From positions 1 to 64,000 of the forward strand of contig WMKJ01000021.1 in the NCBI GenBank assembly GCA_009733715.1: 64,000 nt of DNA, in the 5' to 3' direction. Both the position numbers and the translations under genes were made by a program. The notes under the pieces were generated by a model. That model was not told the DNA's origin and ran no database searches. It worked only from the letters and a program-made list of their open reading frames with translations. This document shows positions 60,579-64,000 of the stretch, piece after piece (within the stretch, counting starts at the first letter, position 1; every line of letters starts with the position of its first letter). The DNA comes from Herpomyces periplanetae. Its lineage: Eukaryota > Ascomycota > Laboulbeniomycetes > Herpomycetales > Herpomycetaceae.

Positions 60579-63482
60579 CTAAAACAGATAAACTTTCTTT
60601 CCTCGATTTTTCGCTTTCCGTCCATTGCCGCTCGACGCACCTGACCCTTCTTCATTAATATCATCGTTTAGTCTAACGCCCGCTCTAATCTCTTCACTAA
60701 GGCTGCTGATCATCGCTGCCGATGCAACTCCACCCTGCCACGCTCTCGTGTTACTTGATGTAGCGTTCGCACTACCTAGAGACCCTTTGCCCAGCACATC
60801 TTGCGTGCGTAACGTTGCTTTGCCTTTATACCCAGGTGTAAATAATGTTGTCATTGGCTTCGCCGACGGTGGCAAAGCTGGAAATGCATCCTCTCCCAAT
60901 CTTCTTCCATTTACATTTCTTCCACTACTGCCACCTGATCCAGATTCCCCTACTTCACTTCTCCTCGTATTAGCCTTGCCTCCGTTATCATAACTCGAGC
61001 TAGTTCCTCCTTTATGCCCACTCGTCCAATCACATCGTGTACCCAATACTGAACCTGCTATTGACGTTGACGGCAACTGCGGAAAACTCGAAAGTGACGT
61101 TGAAAACCCCATCAATGTCGATGTGCCTTTTTTACTTTCTTTACCCGCTGAAATAGCTGTTGCTGATGAGCTTGACACTGAACTTTCATTTCTTAACGTT
61201 ATCTTAGATGATACTTTTGCTCCACTTTGTGTTGGCGATTTGACAGTTGAACTACTCCCAGAGGCATGCGGATTCCAAGCCGTCGTAACCGTTTTTCGTG
61301 GTGTGACTCGTTTCAACTCTTGCGTTGCACTACCAGACACAGGCGGTAAAGCCGGGAAACTTTCTGTTGCCCCTTGTCTTCGTGCTGTTGAAGCTGCCGC
61401 TGTGACTGCTGCACTCCAGCGACAATGTTCCGGTGCTACTGTTCCCCGCCCTTGCCCCAATCGACTACGCGAGAATGGTTGCTCCAATAAATCAGGTCCT
61501 GTACTGCTACTCGGTAACGCCGGATAGTCAAGATTTATCGCATGCCATACGCTCCAGCAACTCATTAAATCATTTCGTGCTGATATGTCGTTATCAATAT
61601 GAGCAAAGTCTTTAATAAGGATACCAATTTCTGCTGATGGTACAGAAAATAACTCAAAAAATCCTCTTACAACGTCCCCTGCCGCCAATTGGTGGGCTTT
61701 GAATGCTTTGATGATACTACAAAATTTATAAACGGTTTCTTCATCCCCGTTTGCCATTCGACTGGCACGAGCTAATAATGATGCGTGACTTATCCTTCTA
61801 ATTTCCAATTGTTGTAATGACAGATTTTCTTCTAGGTCAAAAAGCAGACCATTAATCAACGGGGAAAATGCACGAGAACCTGTCACTTGCAATCGTTGTA
61901 GAGGATTAGTTTGACCTCCACCTGTAGATACTTGTCGACCAAACGGTCGATCACCACGCGCAACTGCACTCATCATAGCTGCATTTCTTTGCCGCGCCAG
62001 CTCTTCATACTCCTGAAGTCTATTATCACCAATGGCAGGTTGTTCGGTTAAATTTTGTGATGAACGCGAGGGAACAGATTGCGAACCACCAGACTGAAAT
62101 GTATTGTGTAAAGCAAATTCTGAAAGGTTAACTTGACGAGCCTCACGTAATGCTTCCTTTGAGAGTCCACCGGAATGTACCTCAAGCTGGTGAGCTTTGA
62201 GGTCCAAAGCTGACTCGAAAACCACAAACTTTTGCTCTAAGCAAATTTGTTGTAAACAAGGGAAATGCTTCTCACGATAGTGCACTTCCAATGCATTGTA
62301 ATCCAAGAAGTACTGAGGGATAGCGTTCAAAGTTAATCGGTCACAAATGTGACAACGTTCATGTTTTTCACGATGATGCTTGTAAAGATCATCCTGATCA
62401 TAAAACCTTATCTGACAAAATTGGCACAAAGGATGCCCTTCGAATCCATTTTTTTTGGCTGAACCTGTCGATTTTTCAGCACATGTTTCATGCTTGCGAA
62501 GTTGGTTGGGAAAAAAGAGTTCGTGTTCATGAGAAAAGAGTTTTTTGTGTTGTGAACATAATCGACAGATAACTTTGCCATGTGAAGCCTCAACGTGTCG
62601 ATACAGATCATTAAGATTTCTGCATACCATTTCGCATTGTCGATGAGGGCAATTAAATTGAAGCAATGATGAAACAGTGATAAAAGCATCCATAGTGGTA
62701 AACTTAAGACCAAGTTTATCATCGATTTGACAAAAGTCGGTATCCTGAAAATCTTCAAACTGCCGCGAATTGACATTGGTAATGATGACGTAATCAGAAG
62801 GGGTACGACAATGTGAGCATGACTTGGAACCGTACAAAGCTCGCATTCTAAGACAGCATACATGACACGTTCGATGATTGCATGGAGGCAGGGAGGAGAA
62901 CTTAACGGGGGAAGCGCAAATAAAGCAGAGATTAGAGTTCTCCGATGAAAGTTTATCGACAGGGTTGGGGATTGACATGGTATCAGAGGAAGGGAGATTG
63001 TCACGGCGAAACGAGGATTTGGCGGTAGATGAAGATTTTGTAAGCATGGTAATTGAATGCAAAAGTTGATGGGAGGTCATCCCATCAGGAGTAGCATGAG
63101 ACGAGGTAGCGGGGACTGAAGTATCAGAAGGTATGTGAGAGGATGATTGGGGATGGAGTTGCGAAGGGTTTGGGAGGGATGGCGATTGATTGACGTTAGC
63201 AGGAGAAGCATTTGTATTATTACCACGCTTGAGATTTTGGTGGGATGAATTAGACGTGGACGTTTTTTTAGGTTGAGGGTTGGCTGATTCGCAATGGTAA
63301 GATGTATTAGAGTGGGTAGAGCCGGAGTGAGCGGCTGAAGACGCGTTTTTGCGATGCGTATCAACATTGTGTTTACCACTACCACCACGACCTCGACCAC
63401 GGCCTCGACCACGACCTCGACTACGTCCACGTGAGCAGCCACGGAAACCACGAAAATTTGAAGACTCGGGTAATGATTCCAT
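60579..63482 (-). CDS. HEL2: E3 ubiquitin ligase Hel2/ZNF598 (collided-ribosome quality control)
   Basis: Single-exon protein of 967 aa. The N-terminus has an RG/RGG tract (RGRGRGRGRGRGG, about residues 19-36) likely to bind RNA. The RING finger at about 186-227 has LCFICASPVKFSSLPPCNHR, CHVCCLRMRALYGSKSCSHC and the Cys after it. C2H2-type fingers follow (about 274-434): FNCPHRQCEMVCRNLNDLYR-H, VICRLCSQHKKLF..HEL, PLCQFCQIRFYDQDDLYKHH and the RCHICDRL finger, ending YREKHFPCL. This order RING then 4-5 zinc fingers is characteristic of Hel2/ZNF598. The protein ubiquitylates uS10 and uS3 on collided ribosomes and triggers ribosome-associated quality control. The C-terminal half is Ser/Thr-rich and disordered, ending KNRGKKVYLF. 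Confidence 0.93.
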   Translation of the reverse strand: MESLPESSNFRGFRGCSRGRSRGRGRGRGRGRGGSGKHNVDTHRKNASSAAHSGSTHSNTSYHCESANPQPKKTSTSNSSHQNLKRGNNTNASPANVNQSPSLPNPSQLHPQSSSHIPSDTSVPATSSHATPDGMTSHQLLHSITMLTKSSSTAKSSFRRDNLPSSDTMSIPNPVDKLSSENSNLCFICASPVKFSSLPPCNHRTCHVCCLRMRALYGSKSCSHCRTPSDYVIITNVNSRQFEDFQDTDFCQIDDKLGLKFTTMDAFITVSSLLQFNCPHRQCEMVCRNLNDLYRHVEASHGKVICRLCSQHKKLFSHEHELFFPNQLRKHETCAEKSTGSAKKNGFEGHPLCQFCQIRFYDQDDLYKHHREKHERCHICDRLTLNAIPQYFLDYNALEVHYREKHFPCLQQICLEQKFVVFESALDLKAHQLEVHSGGLSKEALREARQVNLSEFALHNTFQSGGSQSVPSRSSQNLTEQPAIGDNRLQEYEELARQRNAAMMSAVARGDRPFGRQVSTGGGQTNPLQRLQVTGSRAFSPLINGLLFDLEENLSLQQLEIRRISHASLLARASRMANGDEETVYKFCSIIKAFKAHQLAAGDVVRGFFELFSVPSAEIGILIKDFAHIDNDISARNDLMSCWSVWHAINLDYPALPSSSTGPDLLEQPFSRSRLGQGRGTVAPEHCRWSAAVTAAASTARRQGATESFPALPPVSGSATQELKRVTPRKTVTTAWNPHASGSSSTVKSPTQSGAKVSSKITLRNESSVSSSSATAISAGKESKKGTSTLMGFSTSLSSFPQLPSTSIAGSVLGTRCDWTSGHKGGTSSSYDNGGKANTRRSEVGESGSGGSSGRNVNGRRLGEDAFPALPPSAKPMTTLFTPGYKGKATLRTQDVLGKGSLGSANATSSNTRAWQGGVASAAMISSLSEEIRAGVRLNDDINEEGSGASSGNGRKAKNRGKKVYLF

Positions 63483-63732
63483 GAATCCTAGCGCGAATAA
63501 TGTAAAAGAGGGGGGGTAAACTCGGTTGGAAAAATTTAGGATAGTTTACCTATATTTTAACAGAAAAAACGATAATAAAAGGGTGTAAAATGGTATACGA
63601 AGAAGCGTATCGCCTGCGAACGCGTGTGAAAAGTTTGAGAGTTCACGATATCTCAAGGCAATACACTTGCCGAAACTATGGCAGGAATAAAAGAAGAGAA
63701 TAAACGCTTAATAGCGGATATATATAATTAAC

Positions 63733-63766
<34 letters not shown>

Positions 63767-64000
63767 CCAAACCTGTAGAAAAAACTAATCAATATGTTTG
63801 GTGATGAGTAGAAAGTGTCAGAAGAAAAATTGCAAAAGCTTCAAGGGATCAACATCACGTGACCATTCGGGGGTACGGCGAAGCCGCCGCCGGGGGGAAG
63901 GGGGGAAGGGGGGAACGTGGACCTACTTGAACGGGAAACTTGTCTGTAGGGCTGAAGCCCGGCCAATTGGAATGGTTGTCTAGTTGAATGGAAGTTGCGA
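63483..64000. promoter_or_regulatory. HEL2 upstream region with CACGTG box, (TA)n and G-runs
   Basis: Contains a (TA)n tract at about 63733-63766, a TCACGTGAC site (core 63856-63861, about 375 bp upstream of the ATG) and three runs of six G separated by AA at 63892-63913. No gene is supported to the right edge; the short frame at 63798-63983 lacks coding features. Confidence 0.5.

Noticed and set aside
63798-63983. 61-aa frame near the right end
   Set aside because: Generated by the G-rich run; no splice context or family match.

Overview
This is nuclear DNA of a fungus. The genes are mostly split by short introns (about 45-190 nt) with GT..AG ends and a CTAAC/TTAAC-like branch site, and the set includes fungal hallmarks: a velvet factor, a Rho1 GEF of the Rom2/Rgf1 type with a CNH domain, a 14-helix DHA2 drug transporter, a ferric reductase, a CSC1 channel and the PA-TM-RING family whose post-membrane segment reads RHPERYGPR. 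Base composition is moderately AT-rich. I infer an ascomycete or related lineage from the protein families. The species cannot be fixed from the window, and I see no transposon, viral fossil, rDNA or telomere.

Layout. 1-3.7 kb: the tail of an unidentified gene, then COQ11 (-) and YAF9 (+) sharing a divergent promoter with a perfect hairpin. 3.7-12.4 kb: about 8.6 kb with almost no coding signal, strongly G-rich on the + strand up to about 10.4 kb and C-rich after it, holding one doubtful small secreted-protein gene. 12.4-19.7 kb: a ZIP zinc/iron transporter (+), splicing factor SYF2 (-) and the Rho1 GEF (-). The ZIP and SYF2 stop codons overlap. 19.7-30.4 kb: long spacers around a ferric reductase (+) and a PA-TM-RING ubiquitin ligase (-). 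30.4-41.2 kb: a TFIIIC WD40 subunit (-), the DHA2 transporter (-), a Ser/Pro-rich orphan (+) and an intron-containing tRNA-Ala(AGC) (-). 41.5-49 kb: a tyrosine phosphatase and CSC1 channel in tight tandem (-), RPS5 (+) and the HORMA remodeller TRIP13/PCH2 (+). 49-55.3 kb: the proteasome adaptor ECM29 (-). 55.3-64 kb: a VelB-type velvet gene (+) and HEL2, the collided-ribosome E3 ligase (-).

Most genes are unrelated housekeeping or membrane functions, with no biosynthetic cluster or defence island. Metal handling occurs twice (ZIP transporter, ferric reductase about 10 kb apart), and protein quality control twice (ECM29, HEL2). Exon structures were built by joining open frames at plausible splice sites with matching phase and checking that family motifs become continuous. 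In this way ZIP, SYF2, the GEF, CSC1, RPS5, TRIP13, VelB and the others each close into one uninterrupted reading frame.

The most unusual structural property is the alternation of kilobase-scale domains of extreme strand asymmetry (lines with more than 20 C and 0-1 G per 60 bases, next to domains with the reverse), mostly in gene-free DNA.
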